A stretch of DNA of 64,000 bases from assembly GCA_963753685.1 (NCBI GenBank), contig CAVWDE010000010.1, forward strand, positions 248,001-312,000. The letters are read 5' to 3'. Shown here one piece after another: positions 1 through 9,536 of the stretch. Position numbers and translations under genes: made by a program. Origin of the DNA: DATAOG01 sp963753685. Lineage in GTDB: Bacteria > Pseudomonadota > Alphaproteobacteria > Geminicoccales > Geminicoccaceae. The notes under the pieces were generated by a model. It saw nothing but the letters and a program-made list of their open reading frames with translations, was not told where the DNA came from and ran no database searches. How positions within the stretch are numbered: the stretch's first letter is position 1; the number at the start of each line of letters is the position of its first letter.

Positions 1-1
1 G

Positions 2-877
2 CTGCTCGAGCAGCCGCATCGGATGGTGTTCACGGCCGGCGAGCTCGATCGGGTGCTGGCGGCGCTGCTCGCCGACATCGGGGCCGCGCTGCTGCTGGCC
101 GCGTTGTTGCTGGTCGGCGCCGCGCTTGCCAGCGGCCTGATCCAGAACGGGCTGGTCCTGAGCGCCGAGGTGCTGACCCCGAAGCTGGAGCGGCTGTCGC
201 CGGTCGCCGGCGCCAAGCGCCTGTTCTCGCTGCGCTCGCTGATCGAGTTCGCCAAAGGGGTGGCCAAGATCGCCCTGGTCAGCGCGGTCGGCATCGCGCT
301 CCTGTGGCCGGCCGGACCTCAGATCGTCACCGCCGCCGAGCTGGATGCCGGGGCGCTGCTCGGCCTGGTCCGCGATCTCATGCTCCGGCTGCTGGCCGGG
401 GTCGCCCTGCTGGTCGGGCTGATCGCCCTGCTCGACACCCTCTACCAGCGCTTCGAGCATCGCAAGCAGCTGCGCATGTCGCGCCGCGACCTCCAGGACG
501 AGTTCAAGCAGACCGACGGCGATCCGTTCATCAAGGCGCGCCTGCGCCACCTGCGCATGGAGCGCGCGCGCCGGCGCATGATGGCCGAGGTGCCGAAGGC
601 GACCGTGGTCGTGACCAACCCGAGCCATGTCGCGGTCGCGTTGCGCTACGACGGCGGCGCCATGGCCGCACCCAAGGTGGTCGCCAAGGGGCTCGGCACG
701 CTCGCCGAGCGCATCCGCACGGTCGCCCGCGCGCACCGCGTGCCGGTGATTCAGAACCCGCCGCTGGCGCGCGCGCTGCACGCCGGCGTCGAGCTCGGCG
801 CCGAGGTGCCGCCAGCCCACTATCGCGCGGTCGCCGAGGTGATCGGCTACGTGCTGCGCCTGCGCGCCGGCCACTAA
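2..877 (+). CDS. flhB: Flagellar export-apparatus switch protein FlhB, 5' end cut by the window
   Basis: C-terminal 291 residues of FlhB, the inner-membrane component of the flagellar type III export gate that switches substrate specificity from rod/hook to filament. The frame is open back to base 2, so the real start lies outside the window (the family is about 355 aa). Hydrophobic segments near the start and around bases 340-450 are the last membrane helices. A charged linker follows (bases 450-600), then the cytoplasmic FlhB_C domain. The self-cleavage motif is NPSH (bases 617-628) instead of the common NPTH; cleavage would fall between Asn and Pro. It is probably the last gene of a flagellar operon to the left. 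Identification is firm. Confidence 0.95.
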   Translation: MLEQPHRMVFTAGELDRVLAALLADIGAALLLAALLLVGAALASGLIQNGLVLSAEVLTPKLERLSPVAGAKRLFSLRSLIEFAKGVAKIALVSAVGIALLWPAGPQIVTAAELDAGALLGLVRDLMLRLLAGVALLVGLIALLDTLYQRFEHRKQLRMSRRDLQDEFKQTDGDPFIKARLRHLRMERARRRMMAEVPKATVVVTNPSHVAVALRYDGGAMAAPKVVAKGLGTLAERIRTVARAHRVPVIQNPPLARALHAGVELGAEVPPAHYRAVAEVIGYVLRLRAGH

Positions 878-1023
878 TCCACCCCTGCAACCCTATCCCG
901 GTACGCTGACGGGCCGCGGGCGCCGCCGGGCAACCCTTCGTTCACCGCGCCTCCCTACCCTTCGGGCCAACCAAACGCCTCAGGTCCGACCAATCAGAAT
1001 TGCCGGTAGGGAGTGGTTCAATC

Positions 1024-1722
1024 GTGAAAACTGCCATCAAGGCCATGGTCGTGCTGGGCGGGCTGCTCAGCATGACCCCGGCGGCCGCGGCCGCCACGCC
1101 ACCATTGTTCGGCACCGTGGAGTTCCGGGTCGACTCCCTGGCCGCACTACCGCAGTGGCAACGCGTGCTGCGCCAGATCGAGCGCGAGCGCCACATCTAT
1201 CGCCTCTGCGCCGCCGGCTCCGAGGAATGCCCGACGCGCAGCGCGGTCGCCTGGCAGGCGATGCTCAAGGACCAGGAAGGTCGTGCGCCGCTCGATCAGA
1301 TGGAAGCGGTCAACGAGTTCCTGAACCGGTGGCAGTACAAGACCGACCAGGAGAACTACGGCCAGCGCGACTATTGGGCGACGCCGCTCGAGTTTCTGCG
1401 CCGCTCGGGGGACTGCGAGGACTATGCGATCGCGAAGTACGTCAGCCTGCGCCAGCTCGGCTTTGCCGCCGACGATCTGCGCCTGGTCGTGCTCCACGAC
1501 GTCGTGCGGGATCTGCCGCACGCCGTGCTCGCGGTCTATCGGGGCGGCGAGATCTACATCCTGGACAACCTGACCAAAGCGGTCCTGCCCCAGGAACAGC
1601 TGACTCAATACGTCCCCTACTACTCGATCAACGAGACCACGCGCTGGGCGCACGTCGCCCCGGCCGACACCATGGTGTCATCGGCCTCGGGCCGGCTGTC
1701 GCCGGGGATCGGCGGCCACTGA
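1024..1722 (+). CDS. LapG-like transglutaminase-type periplasmic cysteine protease (BTLCP family)
   Basis: Predicted 232-aa periplasmic protease of the bacterial transglutaminase-like cysteine protease family (DUF920), the family of LapG, which cleaves large surface adhesins near their N-terminus under c-di-GMP control. A signal peptide covers about residues 1-24, ending in an Ala run. The triad is visible as Cys131 in GDCEDYA, His166 in LPHAVL and Asp181 in ILDN. I chose the GTG at 1024 because AGGGAG lies 10 nt upstream at 1008-1013; a TTG at 1000 would add eight residues ahead of the signal peptide. It is convergent with type I secretion genes, the usual partners of LapG. No adhesin or LapD is present here, so the substrate is inferred. 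Confidence 0.88.
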   Translation: MKTAIKAMVVLGGLLSMTPAAAAATPPLFGTVEFRVDSLAALPQWQRVLRQIERERHIYRLCAAGSEECPTRSAVAWQAMLKDQEGRAPLDQMEAVNEFLNRWQYKTDQENYGQRDYWATPLEFLRRSGDCEDYAIAKYVSLRQLGFAADDLRLVVLHDVVRDLPHAVLAVYRGGEIYILDNLTKAVLPQEQLTQYVPYYSINETTRWAHVAPADTMVSSASGRLSPGIGGH

Positions 1723-1762
1723 CCGGTGCGCGGGCGCCGGCCGCGGGTGGGATCGCCCAAAT

Positions 1763-3151
1763 CTAGCGCTCGCGCAACGCCCTCTGCTTGGCCTTCAGGA
1801 TCGGCTTCAGGAGATAGTCCATCACCGTCTTCTGGCCGGTCAGGATGTCGACCTGGGTGGTCATCCCGGGGGTGATCGGCAGCGGCTGGCCCGCCTTCTC
1901 GAGCGCGGTGTCGTGGGTGCGCACGCGGACCCGGTAGAAGCTCTCGCCTTTGTCGTCGGTGATCGTGTCCGCGCTGATGTCCTCGACCACGCCCTTGAGG
2001 CCGCCGTAGATCGAGAAGTCGTAGGCGGTCACCTTGACCATGGCCGCCTGGCCCGGGTGCAAAAAGCCGATGTCGGCCGGCCGGACCTTGGCCTCGATCA
2101 AAAGGTTGTCCTCGAGCGGCACGATCTCGACCAGGTTCTGGCCCGGCTGGATGACGCCGCCCACGGTGGTGACCAGCAGGCGCTTGATCGTGCCGCGCAC
2201 CGGTGAGCGCACCTCGGTCCGCTGGACCCGGTCCGCCGCCGCTTTGATCACCTCGGCGAGCGGCGTCGCTTCGGCCTGGGTGGTGTTGAGCTCACGCTGG
2301 GCGTCGGCCCGGAACTTGAGCTGGCGCTCTTCGATCCGGCGGTGGGCCTCGCTCGCCGCCGACTCTATCCGCGGCACCGCGAGCCGCGCCCCGTCCAGCT
2401 CGCCCTCCAGATCGTTGACCTGGCGCTGCAGGCGCAAAAGGTCGATCTTGGAGACCACCCGATTGGCAGCCAGCGGGGCGGTGATGTCGAGCTCCTGCTG
2501 CGCCAGCGCCAGCGAGCGGGTCAGCTGGTCGAGCTTGGTCTTGAGCTCGGTCAGCTCCTGCTCGCGCTGCTCCGCCTGGCTGCGCAGAATCGCCAGCTCC
2601 GATTGCAGGTCCTGCTGGCGCGCGTCGTAGAGATGGCGCTCGTTGGCGGCCACCTCGGGCGCGTCCGCAACGACCTCGGGCGGAAACGAGATGGCCGTGT
2701 CCTCGACCTCGGCGTGCAGGCGGGCGAGCGCGCCGAGCAGCGCGAGATAACGCTGCCGGTTCTCGCGCAGATCGCTCGCCGCCCGCACGTTGTCGATCCG
2801 CAGCAGGACCTGCCCCTGCTCGACGACGTCGCCTTCGTGCGCCTCGATCGCGGCGACGATGCCGCCTTCGAGGTTCTGCACCACCTGCACCTGGCTGGAC
2901 GGGATCACCTTGCCCTCGCCGCGCGTGACCTCGTCCAGCTTGGCCCAGCTGGCCCAGGTGAAGAACAGGGCGAAGAAGGCGACGATGATCAGCAGCAGGA
3001 GATGGGTGAAGCCTCGGGGGCCGTGCAGGTCGGCGCCGGCGCGGCCGACGATGAAATCGGCATCGGCCTTGCTCAGCCGGACGCGCGGCGAGCGGCCGCG
3101 GGTCGCGACGCGGCTCCGGCCCGGGTCGAGCGTGAGGTCCCGGCCTGCCAT
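1763..3151 (-). CDS. HlyD-family membrane fusion protein of a type I secretion system (LapC/PrtE-like)
   Basis: Predicted 462-aa periplasmic adaptor linking the inner-membrane ABC exporter to a TolC channel. One membrane helix lies at about residues 48-68 after a basic cytoplasmic N-terminus. A lipoyl/barrel-sandwich half follows (residues about 85-120), then a long Glu/Gln/Leu-rich coiled coil (about 150-310), the second lipoyl half and a beta-barrel domain, ending in the family C-terminus near DYLLKPIL. The ATG at 3151 lies 11 bases beyond the stop of the ABC gene, so the two form one transcript. The frame stays open upstream, but that stretch is out-of-frame sequence of the ABC gene. Length and layout match the family. 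Confidence 0.93.
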   Translation of the reverse strand: MAGRDLTLDPGRSRVATRGRSPRVRLSKADADFIVGRAGADLHGPRGFTHLLLLIIVAFFALFFTWASWAKLDEVTRGEGKVIPSSQVQVVQNLEGGIVAAIEAHEGDVVEQGQVLLRIDNVRAASDLRENRQRYLALLGALARLHAEVEDTAISFPPEVVADAPEVAANERHLYDARQQDLQSELAILRSQAEQREQELTELKTKLDQLTRSLALAQQELDITAPLAANRVVSKIDLLRLQRQVNDLEGELDGARLAVPRIESAASEAHRRIEERQLKFRADAQRELNTTQAEATPLAEVIKAAADRVQRTEVRSPVRGTIKRLLVTTVGGVIQPGQNLVEIVPLEDNLLIEAKVRPADIGFLHPGQAAMVKVTAYDFSIYGGLKGVVEDISADTITDDKGESFYRVRVRTHDTALEKAGQPLPITPGMTTQVDILTGQKTVMDYLLKPILKAKQRALRER

Positions 3152-3162
3152 CCCGCCGCCCC

Positions 3163-5541
3163 TCAGGTCTGCGCCCGGATGCGCCCGGCGGCGAGCGCCT
3201 TGAGGACGTCGTCGCGCGGGCCATCGGCGACCACCTGGCCGGCGTCGAGGACGATCAGCCGCTCGACCAGCGAGAGCACCGATGCGCGATGGGTGACCAG
3301 CACCAGGCTCTTGCCCGCGAGGACCTCGCTGAGGCGCTGCTTGAAGCGGCTCTCGGCGCCGTTGTCCATGGCGCTGGTCGGCTCGTCGAGCACCAGGATC
3401 GGCGGGTCCAGGAGCAGCGCCCGGGCGATCGCGATCGCCTGGCGCTGGCCGCCGGAGAGGCTCTCGCCGCGCTCCCCGACGTTGAGATCGAAGCCCTGCG
3501 GATGGCGGGCGACGAAGTCCTCGACGCCGGCGATCTGGGCCGCCCGCAGCACCGCCTGGTCGTCGGCGAACGGGGCGCCGAGCGAGATGTTGTCGCGCAC
3601 GGTGCCATGGAACAGGAACACGTCCTGCAGCACGCAGCCGATGTTGCGGCGCAGATCCGCGGGATCGATCTGGCGCAGATCGGTGCCGTCGATCAGCACG
3701 GCACCCTGGTCCGGCTCGTACAAGCCCAGCACCAGCTTCTCGATGGTCGTCTTGCCGGAGCCGATCCGGCCGATCAGGCCGACCCGCTCGCCCGGCTTGA
3801 TCACGAACGAGACGCCGTCGAGCGCCGGGAACTTTTGCCCGGGATAGCTGAAGGTGACAGTCTTGAACTCGATCTCGCCGCGCACCTCGGGGCGGTGCAG
3901 GAAGCGGGCCTGGCGCGGCCGCTCGACCGGCAGGGCCATGACCTGGTTGAGGGCATCGTAGGAGGCCCGGGCCTGGTGGTAGCGGGTCAGGATGCCGGCG
4001 ACCTGCGCCAGCGGTGCCAGCCCGCGGCCGGTGATGATGGTGCACGCGACCAGGGCGCCGACCGTCATCAGCCCCTCGCCGATCCGGTAGACCCCGAACA
4101 TGACCACGCCGACCGTGACCAGGTTCTGGGCCAGCGCCGAGAAGTTGACGCCGAGCGCCGACAGGAAGCGGGCGCGGGTCGCCGAGCGGGCGGTCGCACC
4201 GACGAACTGCTCCCAGTTGCGCTGCATCCGGCCTTCGGCGCCGATGCTCTTGATGGTCTCCAGCCCGCTGATGCTCTCGACCAGGACGCCGTGCTTCTGG
4301 GCCGCCTCCTTGAACGTCCGCCGGACCACGCGGTTGAGCGGCACCTGCAGGCACAAGCCGACCCCGATCACCACCGGCACCGCGACCGCCGGCACGATCG
4401 CGATCGGGCCACCGAGCCACCACACGATCAGGATGAAGAACAGCACGAACGGCAGATCGACCACGGTCACCAGGCTGGCCGAGGTGAAGAAGTCGCGCAG
4501 GCTCTCGAACTCGCGCAGGTTGTTGGCGAAGGCACCGGCGGACGCCGGCCGCGCCGCCATCCGGATGCCCAGGACGTGCTCGAAGATCCGGCTGGCCAGC
4601 TTGACGTCGGCGATCTTGCCGGCGCTGTCGATGAAGTAGCCGCGCAGGTTGCGCAAAAGGAAATCGAACAGGAAGACGGTGAGCGCGCCGGCGGCCAGCA
4701 CCCACAGGGTCTCGAGCGCGTTGTTGGGCACCACGCGATCATAGACGTTCATGATGAACAGCGGGCTCGCGAGCGCGAACGAGTTGATCAGCACCGCCGC
4801 CAGCACGACCTCGGCATAGATTGGCCAGGCCTGCGCCAGCGTGCCCCAGAACCAGCTGGCGGCGCGCGGGCTCTCGACCTGCTCGGCGCGCCGGTCGAAG
4901 CGCACCTCGGGGCGCGCGAACAAGGCGTAGCCGGTGTAAGTCAAGTCCAGCTCCGCGAGCGACAGCTCGAGCGCGCCGCGGCCGGTCTCCGGCAGCACGA
5001 CCCGGGCCCGCTCGCCGGTCAGCAGCTCGACCAGCAGGCAGGCGCAACGTCCCTCCAGCAGCAGGATGCAGGGCAGGATGAGCTCGCTGATCTGGGCCAG
5101 CGGGCGGCGCACCAGCCGGGCACTGAGACCGGCCCGTTCCGCGGCCCGGATCGCCAGCTCCGGGGTCAGGCGGCCATGCTCCAGGGGCAGGCCCGCCTTG
5201 AGCACTTCGGCTGACGTCGGACGCTCCAGCAGTTGCGTGAGCGTGACCAGACAGGTCAGCAGCGGATCGTCGAGGCTCGCCGCCTTGAGCGTCATGTTCC
5301 AGCCCGAAGCGGCGGCTACGACGCTGTCGGTCGAGCCCTCGTCGGACCCGGCGGGCCGGGGTGTATCCAGCGGCGATTGCAACGCCGGCCCGGCCGTCGG
5401 CTGACGGCCTGAGGGCAGGCCAGCCTCGGCGTTCACCGGTGCTTCGCCCGCCGGCAGCGGCATCGGTCGCTGGCCGGCCGCGCCGACCGACGGCTCGGGC
5501 GCGGCCCGATCATTCGGCTCCCGGTGGATCGCTTGCGCCAT
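3163..5541 (-). CDS. Type I secretion system permease/ATPase (LapB-like ABC exporter)
   Basis: Predicted 792-aa fused permease/ATPase that exports large unfolded proteins (RTX adhesins or hydrolases) straight out of the cell. Residues about 90-215 look like the degenerate C39-peptidase-like domain of LapB/HlyB exporters, with no Cys in the catalytic position. An ABC type-1 membrane domain follows (about 235-520), then the ATPase: Walker A GRIGSGKTT (591-599), signature LSGGQ (695-699), Walker B ILVLDE (715-720) and H-loop His751. The first ~80 residues are Pro/Ala-rich and not typical, so a later start is possible. The gene leads a two-gene operon with the membrane-fusion protein and is divergent from the TolC gene. 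Confidence 0.94.
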   Translation of the reverse strand: MAQAIHREPNDRAAPEPSVGAAGQRPMPLPAGEAPVNAEAGLPSGRQPTAGPALQSPLDTPRPAGSDEGSTDSVVAAASGWNMTLKAASLDDPLLTCLVTLTQLLERPTSAEVLKAGLPLEHGRLTPELAIRAAERAGLSARLVRRPLAQISELILPCILLLEGRCACLLVELLTGERARVVLPETGRGALELSLAELDLTYTGYALFARPEVRFDRRAEQVESPRAASWFWGTLAQAWPIYAEVVLAAVLINSFALASPLFIMNVYDRVVPNNALETLWVLAAGALTVFLFDFLLRNLRGYFIDSAGKIADVKLASRIFEHVLGIRMAARPASAGAFANNLREFESLRDFFTSASLVTVVDLPFVLFFILIVWWLGGPIAIVPAVAVPVVIGVGLCLQVPLNRVVRRTFKEAAQKHGVLVESISGLETIKSIGAEGRMQRNWEQFVGATARSATRARFLSALGVNFSALAQNLVTVGVVMFGVYRIGEGLMTVGALVACTIITGRGLAPLAQVAGILTRYHQARASYDALNQVMALPVERPRQARFLHRPEVRGEIEFKTVTFSYPGQKFPALDGVSFVIKPGERVGLIGRIGSGKTTIEKLVLGLYEPDQGAVLIDGTDLRQIDPADLRRNIGCVLQDVFLFHGTVRDNISLGAPFADDQAVLRAAQIAGVEDFVARHPQGFDLNVGERGESLSGGQRQAIAIARALLLDPPILVLDEPTSAMDNGAESRFKQRLSEVLAGKSLVLVTHRASVLSLVERLIVLDAGQVVADGPRDDVLKALAAGRIRAQT

Positions 5542-5903
5542 GTCAGCCGAGTCCTCTGCGGCCGCGCCACCCGTGGATCTGCATGGTCATGCCTCGCTTG
5601 CCGATCTACTTCCAGGCGAACCAGGCAGTCCTCGCCCCGATGGCTCTCGGTCGAATGGCGTTTGCAGTACACAAAGCGATTGCTTTAGACAATGACGTTG
5701 CCTGCCAACCGGCAACCTACCGCCGGAGCGCGTTGCTGTCAGCCGGTCGAGCGAGCGGTGCCGGCGTCAAGCTTGCCGCCTGCGGACCAAGCGGGGCCGC
5801 GGGCTAAGGAATTGACGGAGTCCAGGGCAAGATCTATCAATCTCGTAAGCCAATCAACCTGCGGCTTTGTCGGGTCTCCCGTCAAGCCGGGTGGGGCATC
5901 ACA
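5542..5903. promoter_or_regulatory. Divergent intergenic region between the type I exporter and tolC-like genes
   Basis: The 362-bp gap must carry promoters for both directions. It is less GC-rich than the genes, notably around 5655-5700. A short inverted repeat, GTTGCC / GGCAAC with an 8-nt spacer, lies at 5697-5716 and could be an operator half-site pair or a small hairpin. No convincing coding frame was seen. The promoter role is inferred from gene orientation only. Confidence 0.35.
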
Positions 5904-7331
5904 ATGCCAATCCATGGGAGCGTCTCGTTGTCGACCATCGCTCGTGTCCTGGCTCCGCTGCTCGCGCCGGTCATCTGGGTCGCAGGGATCAGTGCAGCTG
6001 GCGCCGCCAGCCTCGAGGACAGCGTGCGGGCGACCCTGGCGAGCAATCCCGACGTTGGCGTGGTGCAGGCGGACCGCGAGGCCATCGACCAAGAGTTGCG
6101 GCAGGCACGCGCGGGCTATTTGCCGTCGATTGATCTCCGTGGGGCCGCCGGACCCGAGTACACCAACAGCACGGGGACCCGTGATCGGTCCACGCGCCCG
6201 CCGGGTGGCGATGCGTCGACGACCCTGATGCGCTACGAGTCCCAGATCACGCTGTCGCAGATGCTGTTCGACGGTTTTGCCACGCAGAGCGCGGTCGAGC
6301 GCCAGACGTCGCGCATCGATTCGGCCGCGTACCGGGTGCAGGAGGCCGCCGAGTTCGTGGCCCTGGATGCGATCGAGGCCCACCTCGACGTGCTGCGCAA
6401 CCAGGCCCTGGTCAAGCTGGCCCGCGAGAACCTTGCCGAGCACCAGCGCCTGAGGGGCCTGGTCGGACAGCTCGAGGCGCAGGGCGCCAGCTCGATCGCG
6501 GATGTGCACCAGACCGATGCCCGGGTGGCCACCGCCCAGACCTCGGTCGCGACCGCGATCGGCGCTCTGCGCGACGCCGAGGCCGGTTACATCAGCGTGG
6601 TCGGGATGCCGGCGGACAGCCTCACGGAACCCGTGGTGCCGCTCGCCGCGGTGCCCGAGAGCCAGGAAGCGGCAGCCGCCAAAGCGGCGGCCGACAACCC
6701 CACGGTCTTGATCGCGAACGCCGACATCGAGGTCGCCGAGGCCGAGCTCAGAGGCTCGCGCGCGGGCAACTATCCGCACCTCGACGTGGAGGTCGGTGCC
6801 GCCGCGAACAAGAACCTCGACGGCATCAAAGGCGGCGACGTTGATGCCCAGGCGCTGCTCGTGCTCCGGTACAACCTGTTTCGCGGCGGCGCCGACGTCG
6901 CGAAAGAACGCGAGGCCTTCTCGCGCCTCAGGGAGGCCCGGGAATCGCTGCGCAAGGCTCAGCGCGCCGCCGAGAAGGATGCCAGGGTCGCTGACAACGC
7001 CCTGACCACGGCCCAGGCCCGCCTCGTAGCGCTGCGCGCGGCGGTCGAGGCGCAACGCGCCACCCGCGACGTCTACGCGCAGCAGTTCGATCTCGGCCAG
7101 CGCAGCCTGCTCGACCTCCTGGACGCGGAGAACGAGCTCTTCATCGCCCGCTCCAACCTCACCACCGCGCAATACACCGAGATGTTCGGGGTCTATCGCG
7201 TGCTGGCCGCGACCGGCGATCTGCTGACGACCCTGAACATCGATCGGCCCAAGCAGTCGATCGACATCTACCGTCAGCGCAAGGAGCCGGTCCACGAGAC
7301 GGTGCCGGCGGCCGGCGGCAACACCGGCTGA
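5904..7331 (+). CDS. TolC-family outer-membrane channel (type I secretion, LapE/AggA-like)
   Basis: Predicted 475-aa outer-membrane efflux protein that forms the exit duct of a type I secretion machine. The signal peptide ends near residue 35 (SAAGAAS). The mature part has two repeats of the TolC fold (about 40-245 and 255-455) with long amphipathic helices rich in Ala, Arg, Glu and Gln. The second repeat carries the typical RYNLF..G strand and a GQRSLLDLLDAENEL segment seen in type I secretion TolC proteins. A loose charged tail follows residue 455. Together with the neighbouring ABC and HlyD genes it completes a three-part exporter. Confidence 0.93.
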   Translation: MPIHGSVSLSTIARVLAPLLAPVIWVAGISAAGAASLEDSVRATLASNPDVGVVQADREAIDQELRQARAGYLPSIDLRGAAGPEYTNSTGTRDRSTRPPGGDASTTLMRYESQITLSQMLFDGFATQSAVERQTSRIDSAAYRVQEAAEFVALDAIEAHLDVLRNQALVKLARENLAEHQRLRGLVGQLEAQGASSIADVHQTDARVATAQTSVATAIGALRDAEAGYISVVGMPADSLTEPVVPLAAVPESQEAAAAKAAADNPTVLIANADIEVAEAELRGSRAGNYPHLDVEVGAAANKNLDGIKGGDVDAQALLVLRYNLFRGGADVAKEREAFSRLREARESLRKAQRAAEKDARVADNALTTAQARLVALRAAVEAQRATRDVYAQQFDLGQRSLLDLLDAENELFIARSNLTTAQYTEMFGVYRVLAATGDLLTTLNIDRPKQSIDIYRQRKEPVHETVPAAGGNTG

Positions 7332-8011
7332 AGCGGCCGGCGCGAGCCGTCCGCTCGGGTCGACGTTAGCGTTCGGTTAACCAATGCATGGTTAATTCTC
7401 CATGAGCCCGGGGGCGAATGGAGATCGGAAGCATGTGCGTGGGCGAGCGCGGGACCAGGTCGAACTTGGGCACGGCGGCCGGGTCGCCCGGGGGCAAGCG
7501 CAGCCTTGCCCGGATCGCGATCTGGCATGCGCCGGAGGCGACTTTCGGAACCGATCTGGCGGGCCGCCGTTGTATTCGGGTAACGGCGCAATTGGAAATC
7601 GTTCGCAGAACGCGTTGGGGCTGTATCGGATGGCCCTTTGGCCGGCCGGCCGCCGTGGCGCAAATACACCACTGGTGAAGCGGCTAGGGGCAGTTTTTCA
7701 TCCAAAATCTGAGAAACTACTAACATCCTCTGCCGTAAGGAGTTTTCCATTTCCACGAGATCGCGCTTTCTTCGCCTCGGGCGATTTGTTATGCTGCGTT
7801 GAAACTGGTTAAGAGCGCCGGGTGTGCCTAGGAATCTACAATTGCGGGGCGGCAGGGGACAGGGTTCGCCCCCTCCGGATCGGTGGGCGGAACGAGGTTG
7901 GTTGGGCCGTGCCACAGATATGTGTCTTTGTGGTCACAGGCCATCGCGGGGCATCGACGCGCTTGATCCTTCCACGGCGGGGGCGGGTGGTGGTCAAGAC
8001 CACGTTGCATC
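7332..8011. other. Intergenic region, 680 bp, no supported gene
   Basis: No frame here has a protein-like composition or recognisable motif; the open frames are short and rich in Arg/Pro/Ser, like antisense readings. A 19-bp palindrome sits near the left end (listed separately). Base composition drops around 7690-7800, which suits a promoter for the envelope gene cluster beginning at 8012, but I could not place -35/-10 boxes with confidence. Confidence 0.4.
7377..7395. promoter_or_regulatory. 19-bp palindrome TTAACCA-N5-TGGTTAA
   Basis: A perfect 7-bp inverted repeat (TTAACCA / TGGTTAA) around ATGCA, 45 bases after the tolC-like stop codon. The AT-rich arms and lack of a T-run argue against a terminator and fit a dimeric-regulator operator. 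TTAA boxes resemble CtrA half-sites, but their spacing is 11 rather than 7, so I do not call CtrA. Confidence 0.4.
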
Positions 8012-9536
8012 ATGATCGGGCGTAGGTTGCGAAGCGGCCTCGTCGGTGGCGCGCTGGTCCTGGCCGTCGCGGTCGTGCCCGAGTCTCTGCTGGCCACCCT
8101 GGCGCCCTCCGACGAGGGCGTCAGTTATGGCCTCGATGCGGAGTTGTCGCGGCTCAGCGAGGTCCGCGAGCAACTGGTGCGGCGGCGCGCACTCCAGCTG
8201 GCGCTCGACCAGCAGGCCGAGAGTTCTGGCTCGCGAGATCGATACCCTGCAGGCGCGCCGCGAGCAGACTTGGGCGACACTGCGGCGCGAGCGCGACGAA
8301 GCGCAGACGCTGGAACGCCAGCTCGACCGGCTGGTGCCGCGGATCCTGGCCCGGGACGCGGCGGTCCGGGAGCGCCGGGAGAACGCGGCGCGGTTGCTCG
8401 CCGATCTGGCGAGCACGAGCCGTCAGGTCGAACTGGATCCGACCATCCGGGCCCGGATGCTGGCAATCAGCCCCCTGATCCTACAGCGGCTGCGGCGCGC
8501 GGAGGCGGGCCTCGGGCCATTGGAGCGAGCGCCGGAGCCGGTCATCGCCCGGCACCATGAGATCGAGCGGCGCGCGCCCTTGCTGATGGCCGAGGCCCAG
8601 CGCCTGCAACGGGAACGGGAACAGCAGCAGCAGCAGCGGAGCGTGGTCGTCGCCCGGCTGGACCGGCTGAGCAGCCAGGTGCAGGCGTTGAGCAGCGAGC
8701 AGGAACGCCTCGCGCAAACCGTGCTCAGCCGTGAGGTCGCCCACGCGGTCCGCGCCGGGCCCGGGCCCGACCAGCCGGCATTGCGCGCCGACCTGCCGAC
8801 GCAACCGACCGGCGATGGTGCGCCGGACGCGGCGGTACGGGGGGCGTTGGCGGAGCCGTCCCGGCTGGCCTTCGGGGTGCATGCGGTCCAACCAAGCCTG
8901 CCGCAGCTGGTCGCGACGGCGCCGCCGTCGCTCGCCTTGACGCGACCGGGATTGACCGCTCACGCCGAGCTGGCGGCTTTACCTCCGCCGCCGGCAAAGC
9001 CGGTCGGTGCCGCCCCCGGGGGCGAGCTGACCGCATCTGCGTATCATGATGCGGACAGCGCGACGCCGCTCGATGTGGTGTTCCTCGAGCCGGCGCCGCT
9101 CGCCGACGTCGGCTCCCAGGTGCCCGTCGCCCGTCTGCCGCGGCCGCAGGCTCCGATCATGCCGGTCCCCGGCGAGGTGACGAACCCCTTCGGGGACCAG
9201 AGCGGCGGCGCCGGCAGGCCGGGCATCACGATCGAGGCCATGCCCGGCCAGGCGGTGGCGGCGCCCGAAGATGGCCGGGTGGTGTTCGCCGCACCGTTTC
9301 GCAGCTATGGGCCGCTCTTGATCATTGAACATCAACCCGAATATCATACCTTACTTTGGGGCTTCGCCGAGCTTGACGTCGAGGTCGGAGATCAGGTACG
9401 GGCCGGTCAGATCGTCGGCGTCATGGCGTCCGGCGCGAAATCCGCTCCGGAGCTCCACGTCGAGCTGAGGCGCAATGGCCGGCCGGTCAATCCCTTGCCG
9501 TGGCTGGCGGCCAGTAGCAACAAGGTCAGAGGTTGA
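8012..9536 (+). CDS. EnvC-like murein hydrolase activator with degenerate M23 domain; frameshifted as sequenced
   Basis: Predicted periplasmic activator of cell-separation amidases. It reads as a signal/anchor helix (residues about 8-28), a long coiled coil rich in Arg/Glu/Gln/Leu, a Pro/Ala linker and a C-terminal LytM/M23 domain (about bases 9150-9510). The M23 metal ligands are missing: the HxGxD region reads GRPGITIE and HxH reads ELHVE, as in EnvC-type activators that do not cut peptidoglycan. The N-terminus is in one frame (ATG 8012) and the rest in the next. Dropping one T of the TT at 8224-8225 joins them into a 507-aa protein with an unbroken coiled coil. It overlaps the CtpA start by one base. 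Gene decay or sequencing error are both possible. Confidence 0.8.

Noticed and set aside
7377..7395. CtrA binding site
   Set aside because: TTAA half-sites are present but 11 bases apart instead of 7; kept only as a palindrome of unknown function.
7274..7915. Minus-strand open frame in the gap after the TolC-like gene (and a plus-strand one at 7402-7812)
   Set aside because: No motifs, low-complexity composition, no ribosome site, and the minus frame overlaps the TolC gene end.
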